In this document: one piece after another, positions 9,269-19,364 of the stretch
How positions within the stretch are numbered: the first letter of the stretch is position 1
How the letters are laid out: every line of letters starts with the position of its first letter
Source: SAR116 cluster alpha proteobacterium HIMB100
GTDB lineage: Bacteria; Pseudomonadota; Alphaproteobacteria; Puniceispirillales; Puniceispirillaceae
Length of the DNA stretch: 64,000 nucleotides
Assembly: GCA_000238815.2 (NCBI GenBank)
Contig: AFXB01000004.1
Location: forward strand, 180,130-244,129
Direction: 5' to 3'
The notes under the pieces: generated by a model
Database searches by the model: none
Seen by the model: the letters and a program-made list of their open reading frames with translations, nothing else
Told to the model about the DNA's origin: nothing
Translations under genes and position numbers: made by a program

Positions 9269-11473
9269 CTAGGCCATCATCTGGGGCAGTTTGCCCTCAT
9301 GCTGTGACCGTAAATCTTCTATAGAAATGGTGATATCATGCCCAACTGTCAATGTCTGGTGGGTTGAAGTTGTGCCAATCTGGTAGCCGTCAATATTCTG
9401 TTCAGCCAGCACGGCTGCAAAGGCGCTTTCATCGTCAACCTGTACGATATAGCGGGCTTGATCTTCACCAAATGCCCAAGCAAGCGATGGTTCGCCTTCA
9501 GGAAGAGTGAGTGCAGTACCAATGTTGCTTGATAAGGCCATTTCAGCTACAGCGACCAATAATCCGCCGTCACCAATGTCATGAGCGGCATCAATATGTC
9601 CGGCTGCGATTTGTGTTTGCACAAATTCCCCATGAGCCTTTTCTTTAGCCAGATCAACCGGAGGAGGGGCGCCACCTTCACGTTCAGCGATAACACGCGC
9701 AAATACGCTGTTGCCCAGCCAGCCATCCGTCATGCCAGCGGCCTGACCAATTACAAATATCGCTTTATCTGGAGCTGTAAAGCTGGCCCCAACAGCGTGT
9801 TTCCAGTCATCAATCAGTCCAACCATACCTATTACAGGGCAAGGCTGAATCGCTTCACCATCTGTCTCGTTATATAAAGAGACATTGCCTGATACGACGG
9901 GTGTGTTCAGAACCTTACAGGCCTTACCCATGCCGTTTACCGATCCGACAATCTGCGCCATTATATCCTGTTTTTCAGGATTACCGAAATTCAGGTTATT
10001 TGTCACCGCGAGGGGTTTTGCACCTGTCGCGCAAATATTGCGCCAGGCTTCAGCAACAGCTTGTGTGCCGCCCTCAAAAGGATCAGCTTCCACATAGCGC
10101 GGCGTACAATCGGTCGTTATAGCCAGGGCCTTGTCCGTGCCATGAACACGAACCAGAGCCGCATCGCCGCCAGGCCCGATAAGGGTGTCTGCCATTACAT
10201 CGCAATCATATTGCTCGTAAATCCAGCGACGCGAAGCAAGGTCAGCAGATCCCATCATCTCCAACAGTGCATCCTTTAAGCTGATATCACGCTCAAGGGC
10301 TGAAGTTGCCAGTACAGGCTGCAATTCATTTGGCCGGTAAGGGCGGTCATATTCAGGCGCATCATCAACCAGAGGAGCAAGCGGAATATCACAAGCCAGC
10401 TCTCCGTCTTTAAACAGAATAAGCCGTTCAGTATCTGTCACCTTTCCGATTGGCATAAAGTCCAGGTCCCACTTATCGAAAATGGCCCGGGCTGTTTCTG
10501 CCTGTTCTGGGTCAATCACCATCAACATGCGTTCCTGGCTTTCAGACAACATAATTTCATATGCCGTCATCCCTGTTTCACGCACAGGAACCAGATCGAG
10601 GTCGATTTCCATACCCAGCCCACCTTTAGAGGCCATCTCAACAGAAGATGAGGTCAGGCCGGCAGCGCCCATATCTTGAATAGATAAGACCGCATCTGCA
10701 GCCATCAGCTCAAGACACGCCTCCATCAACAACTTGCCTGTGAAGGGATCCCCAACCTGAACTGTTGGTCGCTTGGATTCTGTTTCATCTGAAAATTCGG
10801 CTGAGGCCATGGTTGCCCCATGGATGCCATCCCGCCCTGTTTTGGCACCAACATAGATAACCGGATTACCTGCGCCCGTTGCTGCCGAATAGAAAATTCT
10901 GTCAGCGTGAGCAAGGCCAACAGCCATCGCGTTGACCAAAATATTACCATTGTAAGATTTATGAAAATTGATTTCACCGCCAACAGTGGGGATGCCGATG
11001 CAATTACCATAGCCGCCGATTCCGGCTGTGACACCAGAAACTAAATGTTTGGTTTTTTCGTGATCACTCTGACCAAACCGTAATGCATTTAACAGCGCAA
11101 CTGGTCGTGCACCCATAGTGAACACGTCGCGAAGAATACCGCCAACGCCAGTTGCTGCCCCTTGGTAGGGCTCAATATAAGATGGGTGGTTGTGACTCTC
11201 AATTTTAAAAACTGTGGCCAGCCCGTCACCAATATCAACAACTCCTGCATTCTCACCCGGCCCCTGGATCACATGCGGGCCTTCTGTAGGAAGTGTCTTG
11301 AGCCATTTTTTAGATGATTTGTAAGAGCAATGTTCTGACCACATCGCTGAAAAAATACCCAGCTCGCACAGGTTAGGTGTTCTATCCAGCCGTCTCAGGA
11401 TTAAAAGCCACTCATCATGTGACAGCCCCATTGCTTCAGCGTCAGCAAAGCTCATCTCGGCATGTGTGTTCAT
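9269..11473 (-). CDS. purL: Phosphoribosylformylglycinamidine synthase, large subunit
   Basis: The ATP-dependent subunit that converts FGAR to FGAM in purine synthesis. The 734-residue size is that of the small PurL which needs separate PurS and PurQ partners, both encoded just upstream. Motifs visible are [18 protein letters not shown] near residue 43, [23 protein letters not shown] near 91, and two AIRS-like halves with LGPGGDAA-type and GNVSLYNET segments. Its ATG shares one base with the purQ stop (11473), pointing to coupled translation and equal output of the two subunits. Confidence 0.97.
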   Translation of the reverse strand: MNTHAEMSFADAEAMGLSHDEWLLILRRLDRTPNLCELGIFSAMWSEHCSYKSSKKWLKTLPTEGPHVIQGPGENAGVVDIGDGLATVFKIESHNHPSYIEPYQGAATGVGGILRDVFTMGARPVALLNALRFGQSDHEKTKHLVSGVTAGIGGYGNCIGIPTVGGEINFHKSYNGNILVNAMAVGLAHADRIFYSAATGAGNPVIYVGAKTGRDGIHGATMASAEFSDETESKRPTVQVGDPFTGKLLMEACLELMAADAVLSIQDMGAAGLTSSSVEMASKGGLGMEIDLDLVPVRETGMTAYEIMLSESQERMLMVIDPEQAETARAIFDKWDLDFMPIGKVTDTERLILFKDGELACDIPLAPLVDDAPEYDRPYRPNELQPVLATSALERDISLKDALLEMMGSADLASRRWIYEQYDCDVMADTLIGPGGDAALVRVHGTDKALAITTDCTPRYVEADPFEGGTQAVAEAWRNICATGAKPLAVTNNLNFGNPEKQDIMAQIVGSVNGMGKACKVLNTPVVSGNVSLYNETDGEAIQPCPVIGMVGLIDDWKHAVGASFTAPDKAIFVIGQAAGMTDGWLGNSVFARVIAEREGGAPPPVDLAKEKAHGEFVQTQIAAGHIDAAHDIGDGGLLVAVAEMALSSNIGTALTLPEGEPSLAWAFGEDQARYIVQVDDESAFAAVLAEQNIDGYQIGTTSTHQTLTVGHDITISIEDLRSQHEGKLPQMMA

Positions 11474-12159
11474 CAGGCGACTCCCTGCAGGATAGAACTC
11501 AGCAGGGCGCGACCATCTGCTGAATTATGGCCATTACCCATTGCCCGTTCAGGATGTGGCATCATCCCCAGAATTCTGCCGTTCCCTGAAACAATACCTG
11601 CGATATCATCAGATGCGCCATTTGGGTTATCTGGCCCGAATGACGGGCTTGCGGCATAGCGGAAGGCGATCTGCCCATTTTGTCTCAGCATATCCAGCTC
11701 ATCTTCCTGCGCGAAGTAGTTGCCCTCATTATGAGCAACAGGTATGTTCAGCGTCTGATTGGGCTGAAGGGCAGCGAACAGAGGTGAGCTTTGCTCAGGC
11801 TGTAGTTGCAGATTGACCGCACGGCAGACAAATTTAAGACCTGTATTGCGGATCAGTGTGCCCGGCAATAATCCTGTTTCCAGCAAAATTTGAAATCCAT
11901 TGCAGACGCCCAATACAGCGCCGCCACGGCTGGCATGGTCAAGCATGGCTTCAACAGCAGGCGCCCGGGCAGCAAGAGCACCACATCGCAGATAATCGCC
12001 AAATGAAAACCCACCGGGTACAATGATAAGGTCTACCGGGTCGATCTGGCTGTCTTTGTGCCAAATCAGTGCGGGCCGGCGCCCTGTAATGGCTTCAATA
12101 GCCACCATCATATCACGGTCACAGTTTGACCCGGGAAAAACCAGAATGGCAACTCTCAT
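11473..12159 (-). CDS. purQ: Phosphoribosylformylglycinamidine synthase, glutamine amidotransferase subunit
   Basis: Class I glutaminase subunit that feeds ammonia to PurL. The 228 residues start with the [16 protein letters not shown] motif ([12 protein letters not shown]), have the nucleophile elbow [21 protein letters not shown] and end with the His/Glu pair in MMPHPERA. The start overlaps the purS stop by four bases and the stop overlaps the purL start by one, so purS-purQ-purL form a tightly coupled set for a three-part enzyme. Confidence 0.97.
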   Translation of the reverse strand: MRVAILVFPGSNCDRDMMVAIEAITGRRPALIWHKDSQIDPVDLIIVPGGFSFGDYLRCGALAARAPAVEAMLDHASRGGAVLGVCNGFQILLETGLLPGTLIRNTGLKFVCRAVNLQLQPEQSSPLFAALQPNQTLNIPVAHNEGNYFAQEDELDMLRQNGQIAFRYAASPSFGPDNPNGASDDIAGIVSGNGRILGMMPHPERAMGNGHNSADGRALLSSILQGVA

Positions 12160-12404
12160 GACGGGTCTGTAACCTCTATTGTGTAATCTTCGATAACTGT
12201 GTTCGCAAGTAGTGTTTCACACATTCTAGCAGCACGTTGTTGGGCGCGGTTGGCATCTTCAGCTTCAATTTCCAGTGTGATTTGCTTGCCAATGCGTACA
12301 TTGCTCGCTTCACTATACCCTAATCCACCAAGGGCATTTTCTATTGCCCGGCCTTGTGGGTCTAAAACACCCTGTTTCAAAGAGATGTTGATCTTTACTT
12401 CCAT
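12156..12404 (-). CDS. purS: Phosphoribosylformylglycinamidine synthase subunit PurS
   Basis: The small bridging subunit of the PurSQL complex. I start it at ATG 12404 (MEVKINISLKQGVLDPQG), which has AAGGAAAG upstream; a start at 12434 would add ten unneeded residues. The 82-residue protein shows the family's VLDPQGRAIENALGGLGY and RIGKQI motifs. It overlaps purQ by four bases and follows purC by 42 bases. Confidence 0.95.
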   Translation of the reverse strand: MEVKINISLKQGVLDPQGRAIENALGGLGYSEASNVRIGKQITLEIEAEDANRAQQRAARMCETLLANTVIEDYTIEVTDPS

Positions 12405-12446
12405 CGGTCTTTCCTTGCTTTCCAGGCTGATCATCCAGCTTAGTGT

Positions 12447-13193
12447 TTAGCCCTTATCCAAAGGGGGAATGTCGAGGCCGAGCCTGTGGGCAATTTCGCT
12501 GTAGCCGTCAATCAAACTGCCCAAATCACGCCTGAATCTGTCTTTGTCCAGTTTTTCATTTGTCTGGCTATCCCACAGTCGGCAATTGTCAGGACTCAGC
12601 TCATCAGCCAGAATAATTTGAATGCCCTGTTCTGTCTCTAAGCAGCCAAATTCCAGCTTGAAATCAATAAGCCGAATGCCAATTCCAAAAAACAAGCCAG
12701 TCAGAAAATCATTTACTCTCAGGCTCATCTCCGTGATGTCATCCAGCTCTCCAGGCGTGGCCAAACCCATCATAAAGATATGCTCAGCCGCAATAACCGG
12801 ATCGCCAAGGCTGTCATCTTTCAAACAAAATTCAACCAAGGTATGCGGCAGTGCTTCCCCTTCAGTAAGGCCAAGGCGTGGGCAGATAGATCCAGCTGCA
12901 ACATTGCGAATAATTACTTCAACAGGCACGATATCAACTGTTTTGACCAGCTGCTCTCTTGCATTGAGCTTTTCGACAAAATGATGCGGGATACCCAAAC
13001 GACCAATTGCCGGAAACAAATGAGAACTGATCAGGTTGTTTAAAATGCCTTTTCCGGAAATCACATCGCGTTTTTGGGCATTGAACGCTGTTGCATCATC
13101 TTTGAAATATTGGCGGATCGTTCCGGGTTGTGGGCCAGGATAAAGGATTTTTGCTTTTCCCTCATAAAGGGGCATGTCGTGATTTTCAGCCAT
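12447..13193 (-). CDS. purC: SAICAR synthase
   Basis: Phosphoribosylaminoimidazole-succinocarboxamide synthase, which joins CAIR and aspartate with ATP. The 248-residue protein has the N-terminal [15 protein letters not shown]-binding strand, SGKGILNN, and the signature region [19 protein letters not shown] plus [11 protein letters not shown] and [14 protein letters not shown]. It lies 8 bases after purB and 42 before purS in the operon. Confidence 0.97.
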   Translation of the reverse strand: MAENHDMPLYEGKAKILYPGPQPGTIRQYFKDDATAFNAQKRDVISGKGILNNLISSHLFPAIGRLGIPHHFVEKLNAREQLVKTVDIVPVEVIIRNVAAGSICPRLGLTEGEALPHTLVEFCLKDDSLGDPVIAAEHIFMMGLATPGELDDITEMSLRVNDFLTGLFFGIGIRLIDFKLEFGCLETEQGIQIILADELSPDNCRLWDSQTNEKLDKDRFRRDLGSLIDGYSEIAHRLGLDIPPLDKG

Positions 13194-13201
13194 CAGACGT
13201 C

Positions 13202-14515
13202 CTAACTGTTAGCCTGTTTGGATGCACCAAACACCCGATCAAATATTGTGTCGACATGAATGAAATGCTGCTCCAAATCAAACAAACGATCTAGTTCATC
13301 ATGAGACAAATAGGTGACGATATCTGGGTCACCCTTTAACAGGCTTAAATAGCTCAGGCCCTCTGCCCAGACTTTCATGGCGTTGCGTTGAACCATGACA
13401 TAACTATCTTCCCGGCTGGCCCCTTTCTGGGTTAAAGCCAGTAGGACTTGCTGAGAATGCACCAAACCGCCAAGCTTATCCAGATTGGCCTGCATCGCCT
13501 CTGGATAGACCAGCATATTCTTTACCACACCTGTCAGACGTGCCAGCGCAAAATCAAGTGTTACGGTTGCATCAGGGCCAATCATACGCTCCACTGATGA
13601 ATGTGAAATATCTCGTTCATGCCAAAGCGCGACATTTTCCAGAGCAGGCACAACAGCAGACCTGACCATACGGGCCAGCCCAGTTAGATTTTCGGTGAGC
13701 ACCGGATTGCGCTTGTGCGGCATTGCTGATGAGCCTTTTTGCCCGCTGCTGAAGAACTCTTCAACTTCGCGCACTTCTGTACGTTGCAAGTGCCGGATTT
13801 CAGTTGCCAACCGTTCAACGGAGCTGGCTATGACACCAAGCACGGAAAAATACATTGCGTGCCTGTCACGTGGAATGACCTGTGTTGAAATAGGTTCTGC
13901 GATGAGCCCCATCATTTTTGCAACATGCGCCTCAACAGCCGGGTCGATATGGGCGAATGTTCCCACTGCCCCTGAAATTGCACAGGTTGCGATTTCAGTG
14001 CGGGCAGCAGCAAGCCGTTCTCGGCATCTGTCAAATTCAGCGTAAAATCCGGCCAGCTTCAGACCAAAGCTGGTGGGTTCAGCGTGAATGCCGTGAGAAC
14101 GCCCGATCGTTGGTGTGTATTTATGGGCGAGGGCCTGGGTATGCAAAGCCGCACACAGCTCATCAAGATCGCTCATCAAAAGATCTGTGGCTTTGGTCAA
14201 CTGGACCGCCAAAGTCGTATCCAACACATCAGAGGAAGTCATTCCCTGATGCACAAATCGAGCGTCTTCCCCCACATATTCTGCTAAATTTGTCAGAAAA
14301 GAGATCACGTCATGTTTGGTTTCGCGTTCAATCTCATCGATTCTGTCGATATCAAATTGGCCCTTTTCCCAGACTTGCTCTGCAGCTGATTTAGGAATAA
14401 CACCAAGCTCAGCTTGTGCATCACAGGCGTGGGCTTCAATTTCAAACCATATTTGGAATTTTGACTGTTGTGACCAGATTTCAGTCATCTGGGGGCGCGC
14501 ATAACGCGGGATCAT
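13202..14515 (-). CDS. purB: Adenylosuccinate lyase
   Basis: Acts twice in purine synthesis, releasing fumarate from SAICAR and from adenylosuccinate. The 437-residue protein begins [15 protein letters not shown] and shows the fumarase/aspartase superfamily signature [11 protein letters not shown] near residue 263, together with the TSSDVLDT and [14 protein letters not shown] catalytic segments. It is the first gene of the minus-strand operon purB-purC-purS-purQ-purL-bolA-grxD, so the operon promoter should lie between 14516 and about 14640; I see no convincing hexamer pair there. Confidence 0.97.
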   Translation of the reverse strand: MIPRYARPQMTEIWSQQSKFQIWFEIEAHACDAQAELGVIPKSAAEQVWEKGQFDIDRIDEIERETKHDVISFLTNLAEYVGEDARFVHQGMTSSDVLDTTLAVQLTKATDLLMSDLDELCAALHTQALAHKYTPTIGRSHGIHAEPTSFGLKLAGFYAEFDRCRERLAAARTEIATCAISGAVGTFAHIDPAVEAHVAKMMGLIAEPISTQVIPRDRHAMYFSVLGVIASSVERLATEIRHLQRTEVREVEEFFSSGQKGSSAMPHKRNPVLTENLTGLARMVRSAVVPALENVALWHERDISHSSVERMIGPDATVTLDFALARLTGVVKNMLVYPEAMQANLDKLGGLVHSQQVLLALTQKGASREDSYVMVQRNAMKVWAEGLSYLSLLKGDPDIVTYLSHDELDRLFDLEQHFIHVDTIFDRVFGASKQANS

Positions 14516-14651
14516 GTCGCAGGCTTTCTGTTTGTGTCAATGATGCTCATTCGTCTATCATTTTATCGCTGAAAAAGCTATAGTCAGGAACAAGATTTTG
14601 ACGATAGTCAGCGTAAGCACACAAGATGTTCATCATATTGGGGAGTTGGTT

Positions 14652-14957
14652 ATGATTTTGCGCCGCCTGGTTTTCGCTGCTTTGCGCACAGCTGCCAATA
14701 ACCCGGAAGTGCGGCGCCAGGCTTCAAAATTGGCAGAGCGTGGGTTACAGTCCGCGAGACCTGGATTGCTGACCGCCAGCCGTAAAGCTGGTGAGGCTGT
14801 TCGTGCCGCCTCTGATGAGCTTTCCGAAGGTGTGCGGAAATTCAAAGCAGGCCGGGATGGCGCCGGTGAAGAGAAAGCCTCAGTTTCTGATAAGAAGCCG
14901 CGCAGGGCCGCTGAACCGAAAAAATCTTTGCGCAACATCACGCCGCGCAAAGGCTAA
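14652..14957 (+). CDS. Conserved small basic protein of unknown function
   Basis: A 101-residue protein that I do not recognise as a named family. I start it at ATG 14652, which has GGGGAG at good spacing; a TTG at 14598 would extend it by 18 residues. The N-terminus (MILRRLVFAALRTAANNPEVRR) forms an amphipathic helix. The middle is Ala/Arg-rich and the C-terminus very basic (KKPRRAAEPKKSLRNITPRKG). Short proteins with an 'AANNPEVR' start recur in alphaproteobacteria, as far as I recall, without known function. It lies between divergent purB and convergent radC. Confidence 0.6.
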   Translation: MILRRLVFAALRTAANNPEVRRQASKLAERGLQSARPGLLTASRKAGEAVRAASDELSEGVRKFKAGRDGAGEEKASVSDKKPRRAAEPKKSLRNITPRKG

Positions 14958-14980
14958 TTCAGTTTGAAGCCGGTCCGGGC

Positions 14981-15694
14981 TTACAGCAAACCTTGTGTTT
15001 TAAAACTCACACACGCGTTACCTGCTACAATCAGATGATCATGTAACGCAATATCAACTAAATTCAGCGCCTCTTGCAGACGTTTTGTCATGTCTATATC
15101 TGCTTGGCTGGCCCGTGTTGTGTGATTGGGGTGGTTGTGGATGATGATAACTGCAGAAGCTTGGTGCGTCAGCGCTTGTCTGACCAATTCGCGTGGGAAA
15201 ACGGCCGTTTTGTTCACAGTTCCAGATGATACAATTTCATCTGTGATGACCCGGTTTTGACCATCAAGATAAATGACCATGAATTTTTCTATTCTCAGAT
15301 GGCCAAGACGGCGGATACAAAAGCTTTTAACAGCTTCCCAGTTCGACAAAATATCACCATCCCGAAGAGCCTGTTCATCTAGCCGTTTGTGCAATGCAGT
15401 GACGATTTGAAGTAAATCTGCTGCCGTTGGTCCAACCTGCTTTATATTATGCAGCTCATGTCGAGGCGCATTGAGCAGGGCAGTGAGATCAGGATAACAG
15501 CTGAATAACCGTTTCACGATCGGTTTCACATCCTGTCGCCGATAATTAAAGAAAAACAGCGATTCCAGGATTTCCTGAGCAGATAAAGCCTCTGCTCCCT
15601 TCTGCCGCATTTTTTCAATCAGCCGGCTCCGGTGTCCGGCTGTTGTTTGTTCTTGAAAAGGGCCAGGCTCATCAGCCTTTTTGTTGCTTGCCAT
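14981..15694 (-). CDS. radC: RadC-family JAB/MPN domain protein
   Basis: A 237-residue member of the RadC family, historically linked to DNA repair but of unsettled activity. The N-terminal helix-hairpin-helix region includes QEILESLFFFNYRRQDVKPI. The C-terminal JAMM-type metal site is HNHPNHTTRASQAD (about residues 188-201), with the second histidine, serine and aspartate in place. The usual HNHPSGDP is altered to HNHPNHTT, a mild divergence. It is transcribed alone towards the 14652-14957 gene. Confidence 0.88.
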   Translation of the reverse strand: MASNKKADEPGPFQEQTTAGHRSRLIEKMRQKGAEALSAQEILESLFFFNYRRQDVKPIVKRLFSCYPDLTALLNAPRHELHNIKQVGPTAADLLQIVTALHKRLDEQALRDGDILSNWEAVKSFCIRRLGHLRIEKFMVIYLDGQNRVITDEIVSSGTVNKTAVFPRELVRQALTHQASAVIIIHNHPNHTTRASQADIDMTKRLQEALNLVDIALHDHLIVAGNACVSFKTQGLL

Positions 15695-15819
15695 TGCACC
15701 AGATACACTTGATGTGAAATTGCAACAGTCACTTTAGCGCAGCAACACTAATTTTCGGTTAATTCATTGTGGCTTTTTGGCCTATCTCAATGCACAACCT
15801 TTACACCTTTGGTATTATT

Positions 15820-16611
15820 TTACAGCGTATAGGGTGGGGCGTGTCGTTGGCGCGCAGATGTGGTGAAAATTTCGAACCCATTTGCAGTGACACCAATCGT
15901 ATGCTCGAACTGTGCTGACAAGCTCTTGTCTCGTGTGACGGCTGTCCAGCCATCATTCAGGATTTTTGTGCCAAAGTGACCAGCATTGATCATCGGCTCA
16001 ATGGTAAAAAACATGCCTTCTTCAAGCATGATGCCGGTGCCTGGCTGGCCGTAATGCAGGACGGTTGGCGCTGTATGAAATACAGTACCTAATCCATGGC
16101 CGGTGAAATCCCTCACAACTGAAAACCTGTTTGCTTCAGCATGGCTTTGAATTACATGGCCAATATCACCCAATGTTACGCCAGGGCGAACGATATCAAT
16201 GGCCCGCATTAAGCATTCATAAGTTACCCGGGTCAGGTTCTGGGCTTTCACAGACGGCGTGCCTACCCAATACATACGTGATGAATCACCGTACCACCCA
16301 TTCAGGATAACAGTCACATCAATGTTCAGGATATCTCCTGTGGTTAACCGCTTTGGACCAGGGATGCCATGACACACAACGTGATTAAGGGAAATGCAGG
16401 TCGATTTGGGAAAGCCTTTATAGTTCAGCGGGGCAGGGGTCGCACCGTTCTTCACGATATAGTCATGACAAATCTGGTCCAGCTCGCCTGTTGTCACGCC
16501 CTCTTCGACATGATCTGTGATCATATCCAAAACCTCAGCAGCAAGTGCTCCTGCCTTGCGCATAGCTTCAAAGCCAGCCGAATCATGAAGGATGATTTTT
16601 TCTTGTCTCAT
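15820..16611 (-). CDS. map: Methionine aminopeptidase type I
   Basis: Removes the initiator methionine from nascent proteins. The 263-residue protein has the metal ligands in NIDVTVILNGWYGDSSRMY (two Asp), GHGLGTVFHTAPTVLHYG (His), FTIEPMI (Glu) and AQFEHTIGVT (Glu). The helix near residues 8-24 (SAGFEAMRKAGALAAEVL) is the family N-terminal helix. It faces away from the MoaB-like gene at 16796, with 184 bases between them that should hold both promoters. Confidence 0.96.
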   Translation of the reverse strand: MRQEKIILHDSAGFEAMRKAGALAAEVLDMITDHVEEGVTTGELDQICHDYIVKNGATPAPLNYKGFPKSTCISLNHVVCHGIPGPKRLTTGDILNIDVTVILNGWYGDSSRMYWVGTPSVKAQNLTRVTYECLMRAIDIVRPGVTLGDIGHVIQSHAEANRFSVVRDFTGHGLGTVFHTAPTVLHYGQPGTGIMLEEGMFFTIEPMINAGHFGTKILNDGWTAVTRDKSLSAQFEHTIGVTANGFEIFTTSARQRHAPPYTL

Positions 16612-16795
16612 TATGCTTTAATTACTCGTCATTACATTCGCGCGACTGGAAAGATACAAAACTTTCGTCTGGACGGCGTTTCCCCAGCGACCTAAAAGAC
16701 AGATCATCAGGCGAAAGATGCTCTGTTGAGGATCGCCGCCAATCCGTGCATCATGATTACGCGTGAGTATAGCAAGAAGAAAGTATCCATAGCAA

Positions 16796-17563
16796 ATGAC
16801 AAATCCGACGGCAGCAATTCTGGTTATTGGTGATGAAATCCTATCAGGACGCACCAAGGATAAAAATATTGGCTGGTTGGCTGAGGAGCTCACCAAACTG
16901 GGCATTTCTTTGTGCGAAGCGCGGGTGATTGCTGATATTGAAACGGTCATTATCGCTCATGTGCAGGAACTGTCTGAACGCTATGACTATCTGTTCACCT
17001 CTGGCGGCATTGGACCCACTCATGATGATATCACTACACAGTCCGTTGCTGCTGCATTTGGCGTGCCGGTTATTCGTCATGCTGAAGCGGAAGCGCGGCT
17101 TATACTCCATTATCAGGACACAGATATTGACTTCAATGAGGCGCGTCAAAAAATGGCAGATATTCCTGATACTGCCACATTAATTGATAATCCGGTCAGT
17201 GCTGCACCTGGATTTAAACTCGCAAATGTCTATGTGATGGCAGGCGTGCCTTCTATTTTGCAGGCGATGTTTGTAACTTTTTCACATACCTTGACCGGCG
17301 GCGTGCAACCGACCCGAATTACCGTTCAATGTGCGACAGGTGAGGGTACAATTGCGACTATAATGGGAGATATTGCTGCCCGCTTTGATGGCGTTTCAGT
17401 GGGGTCTTATCCGTGGTTTAAGCCTGGGCAATTTGGCACTGCCGTCGTTCTGACAGGCCTTGATGTGGATAAGGTTGACGCAGCAGCGATTGAGCTTGAA
17501 ACCCTTGTTAAACAAAGCGGATATGAGGCCCGCCGCGATCTGGATAATTCAACAATCGCGTAA
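16796..17563 (+). CDS. MoaB/Mog-type molybdopterin-binding domain protein (CinA N-terminal-like)
   Basis: A 255-residue protein with one molybdopterin-binding fold: AAILVIGDEILSGRTKDKN at the start, then TSGGIGPTHDDITTQSVAAAFG, and PGF/MAGVPSILQAMF. This is the N-terminal domain of CinA-type proteins; the C-terminal nicotinamide-nucleotide amidase domain is missing. Similar stand-alone proteins are often annotated as 'competence/damage-inducible' or 'molybdopterin-binding'. No molybdenum cofactor genes are nearby, so substrate and role are open. The gene ends 18 bases before the convergent rhomboid gene. Confidence 0.8.
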   Translation: MTNPTAAILVIGDEILSGRTKDKNIGWLAEELTKLGISLCEARVIADIETVIIAHVQELSERYDYLFTSGGIGPTHDDITTQSVAAAFGVPVIRHAEAEARLILHYQDTDIDFNEARQKMADIPDTATLIDNPVSAAPGFKLANVYVMAGVPSILQAMFVTFSHTLTGGVQPTRITVQCATGEGTIATIMGDIAARFDGVSVGSYPWFKPGQFGTAVVLTGLDVDKVDAAAIELETLVKQSGYEARRDLDNSTIA

Positions 17564-17581
17564 TTGTGTGCCCATTTTTGG

Positions 17582-18436
17582 TTACGATTTATCCCATGGC
17601 CCTTTAATCCGCCGGCGAACAGACGGCACAGATCCTCCGCGTCCTTTGGTTCGGCCAGTGCGCGAATAGCGTCCGGCAGCTTCGGTCTTTAATTCTGAAA
17701 AGGAAATAGGTTGTGTGGACCAGTCTGGCTTATCTGATGGGTTATCTCGGCCAAACAGAGGAATGTCCGCATGTTTGAAAAAGGGGATTAAGATCATGCC
17801 TGTTACAAACCCGCCGATATGTGCGAAATAAGCAACATCGCCACCGCCAGATAAAGTGGTAGGTGCGGAGACGAATTGTCCGGCAATCCATATACCTAAG
17901 ACTAACCAGGCTGGCAGGCTGATGATCCGGATAAAAACCAGGATCAACATAAAAACCCGCACTGCAGCTTTTGGGTGAAGCAGAATATAGGCGCCCAGAA
18001 TACCGGCAATGCCGCCGCTTGCCCCGACCATGGGGGTCACAGAAAACGGATCAATGATAGATTGGCTGAACGCCGCACCAACACCACAAAGCGCATAAAA
18101 AATAATAAATCTCACCGGCCCCATGGCATCTTCGACATTGTCAGAAAAAATCCATAAATAGAGCATGTTCGACCCTAAATGCAGCCAGCCTCCATGCAGA
18201 AACATAGAGGTGAATATGCTGAGCCAAGGGCTAACTGCAGCGATTTCTTCTGGAAGTGACTGGTGCCCAAACAACAGCGCAGGCACAACACCATAGCCAA
18301 TAAATAACTCATATTCAGCGGCAGGCGATAATCCGGTTTGCCATAAAAATACAAGGATACAAACTGCCAGTATCAGCCACGAAATAACCGGCATTCGGCC
18401 AGTTGGATTATTATCGAACAGGGGCAGGAAAAACAT
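17582..18436 (-). CDS. Rhomboid-family intramembrane serine protease
   Basis: A 284-residue membrane protease. It has about six hydrophobic segments, beginning with VISWLILAVCILVFLW near residue 17. The catalytic serine is S140 in MVGASGGIAGILGAY and the catalytic histidine H206 in VAYFAHIGGFVTG; the L1 HGGWLHLGSNMLYL motif (residues 81-104) is also present. The ~60-residue C-terminal tail is polar and basic and probably cytoplasmic. The substrate is unknown. It lies 6 bases after the 2OG-oxygenase gene, so the two are likely co-transcribed. Confidence 0.92.
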   Translation of the reverse strand: MFFLPLFDNNPTGRMPVISWLILAVCILVFLWQTGLSPAAEYELFIGYGVVPALLFGHQSLPEEIAAVSPWLSIFTSMFLHGGWLHLGSNMLYLWIFSDNVEDAMGPVRFIIFYALCGVGAAFSQSIIDPFSVTPMVGASGGIAGILGAYILLHPKAAVRVFMLILVFIRIISLPAWLVLGIWIAGQFVSAPTTLSGGGDVAYFAHIGGFVTGMILIPFFKHADIPLFGRDNPSDKPDWSTQPISFSELKTEAAGRYSRTGRTKGRGGSVPSVRRRIKGPWDKS

Positions 18437-18442
18437 CTGCTT

Positions 18443-19243
18443 TTATCCGGCTGCTGTGACTTTGCCGATACGCCCATAAAAAGTCATCTGTGCAGTTTCA
18501 GACAGGCTAATCCCTGGCTGGCTGTTATAGGCCAGAACCGCCAGATGACGCACACTGTCATCCGCAACAGGTGTAACACGATGAAGTGAATTCCGTCCCC
18601 TGAATAAGAGTAAATCACCAGCATTAAGGCTGAGGCTGTCTATTTGGTGACGCCCGTCGATCACAGCCTCTGCTATCTCAAATCCCATATCACCTTCATC
18701 TGCTTTGCGCACATCACGCACATATTCAAAGGCCCCGCCCGCTAGGGCAGGTTTGATCATCAAAGTTACGGCAAAAGAAGAATTATCAAAATGCCAGTTT
18801 AATTCTTCTTCATGCCGCGCATAATGCACATTCACAGAAGATAAGCTGTCTGCATAAGGGTATAGCGTTTCTTCACCCAAGATGACGCATAGAGCTGAGA
18901 TAAAATCAGGATGATGATAAATCTGTTTCAGCACAGAGCTATCCGGTATTTGCTCATCCGTGATACAGCCCTTTGACGAGGTGAAGCGACGGTTCCGGAT
19001 GTGCCCAGCTTCAAATGCATCATCACCTTTATCCAAATAAATATTATGGGTCTGCGGCTTGAAATAGGCCTCTTTCAGCCCTGCAGCCGCTTCAGTTTGC
19101 ACTTCTTCAAGTGCGCTTGCTGTCAAAAATCCGTTCATCTGAACGGCCCCGTATATATCCATCTCTTCACGTTTACGGGCTAACCAGACCGGGTCGGTCA
19201 ACTGATGGGAAGACAAGTCAATCAAACTGCGCAGCTCGGTCAT
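18443..19243 (-). CDS. 2-oxoglutarate/Fe(II)-dependent oxygenase, BesD/HalD-like fold
   Basis: A 266-residue predicted non-heme iron oxygenase. I start it at ATG 19243 (MTELRSLIDLS) after AAGGA; the longer frame to 19315 has no support. The facial triad is visible as HFD in LNWHFDNSSFAVTLMI and the distal His in RNSLHRVTPV, followed by an Arg in VRHLAVLAY that would bind 2-oxoglutarate. The GGAFEYVRDVR and LNAGDLLLFRGR segments resemble the BesD-type amino-acid halogenases and their hydroxylase relatives. Since the iron-binding Asp is present instead of the halogenase Gly, hydroxylation is the expected chemistry. The substrate is unknown. Confidence 0.75.
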   Translation of the reverse strand: MTELRSLIDLSSHQLTDPVWLARKREEMDIYGAVQMNGFLTASALEEVQTEAAAGLKEAYFKPQTHNIYLDKGDDAFEAGHIRNRRFTSSKGCITDEQIPDSSVLKQIYHHPDFISALCVILGEETLYPYADSLSSVNVHYARHEEELNWHFDNSSFAVTLMIKPALAGGAFEYVRDVRKADEGDMGFEIAEAVIDGRHQIDSLSLNAGDLLLFRGRNSLHRVTPVADDSVRHLAVLAYNSQPGISLSETAQMTFYGRIGKVTAAG

Positions 19244-19364
19244 TTGCGTTGTTCCTTTTTGTTTCAGCCGTTTAGCTTGACATGAATAGACTTGTCCTGC
19301 ATCACTTTTCACCACAACTTATTTCTATCCCTGTCTTTTTGTGAAAACTATACGGAGTTCTGCC

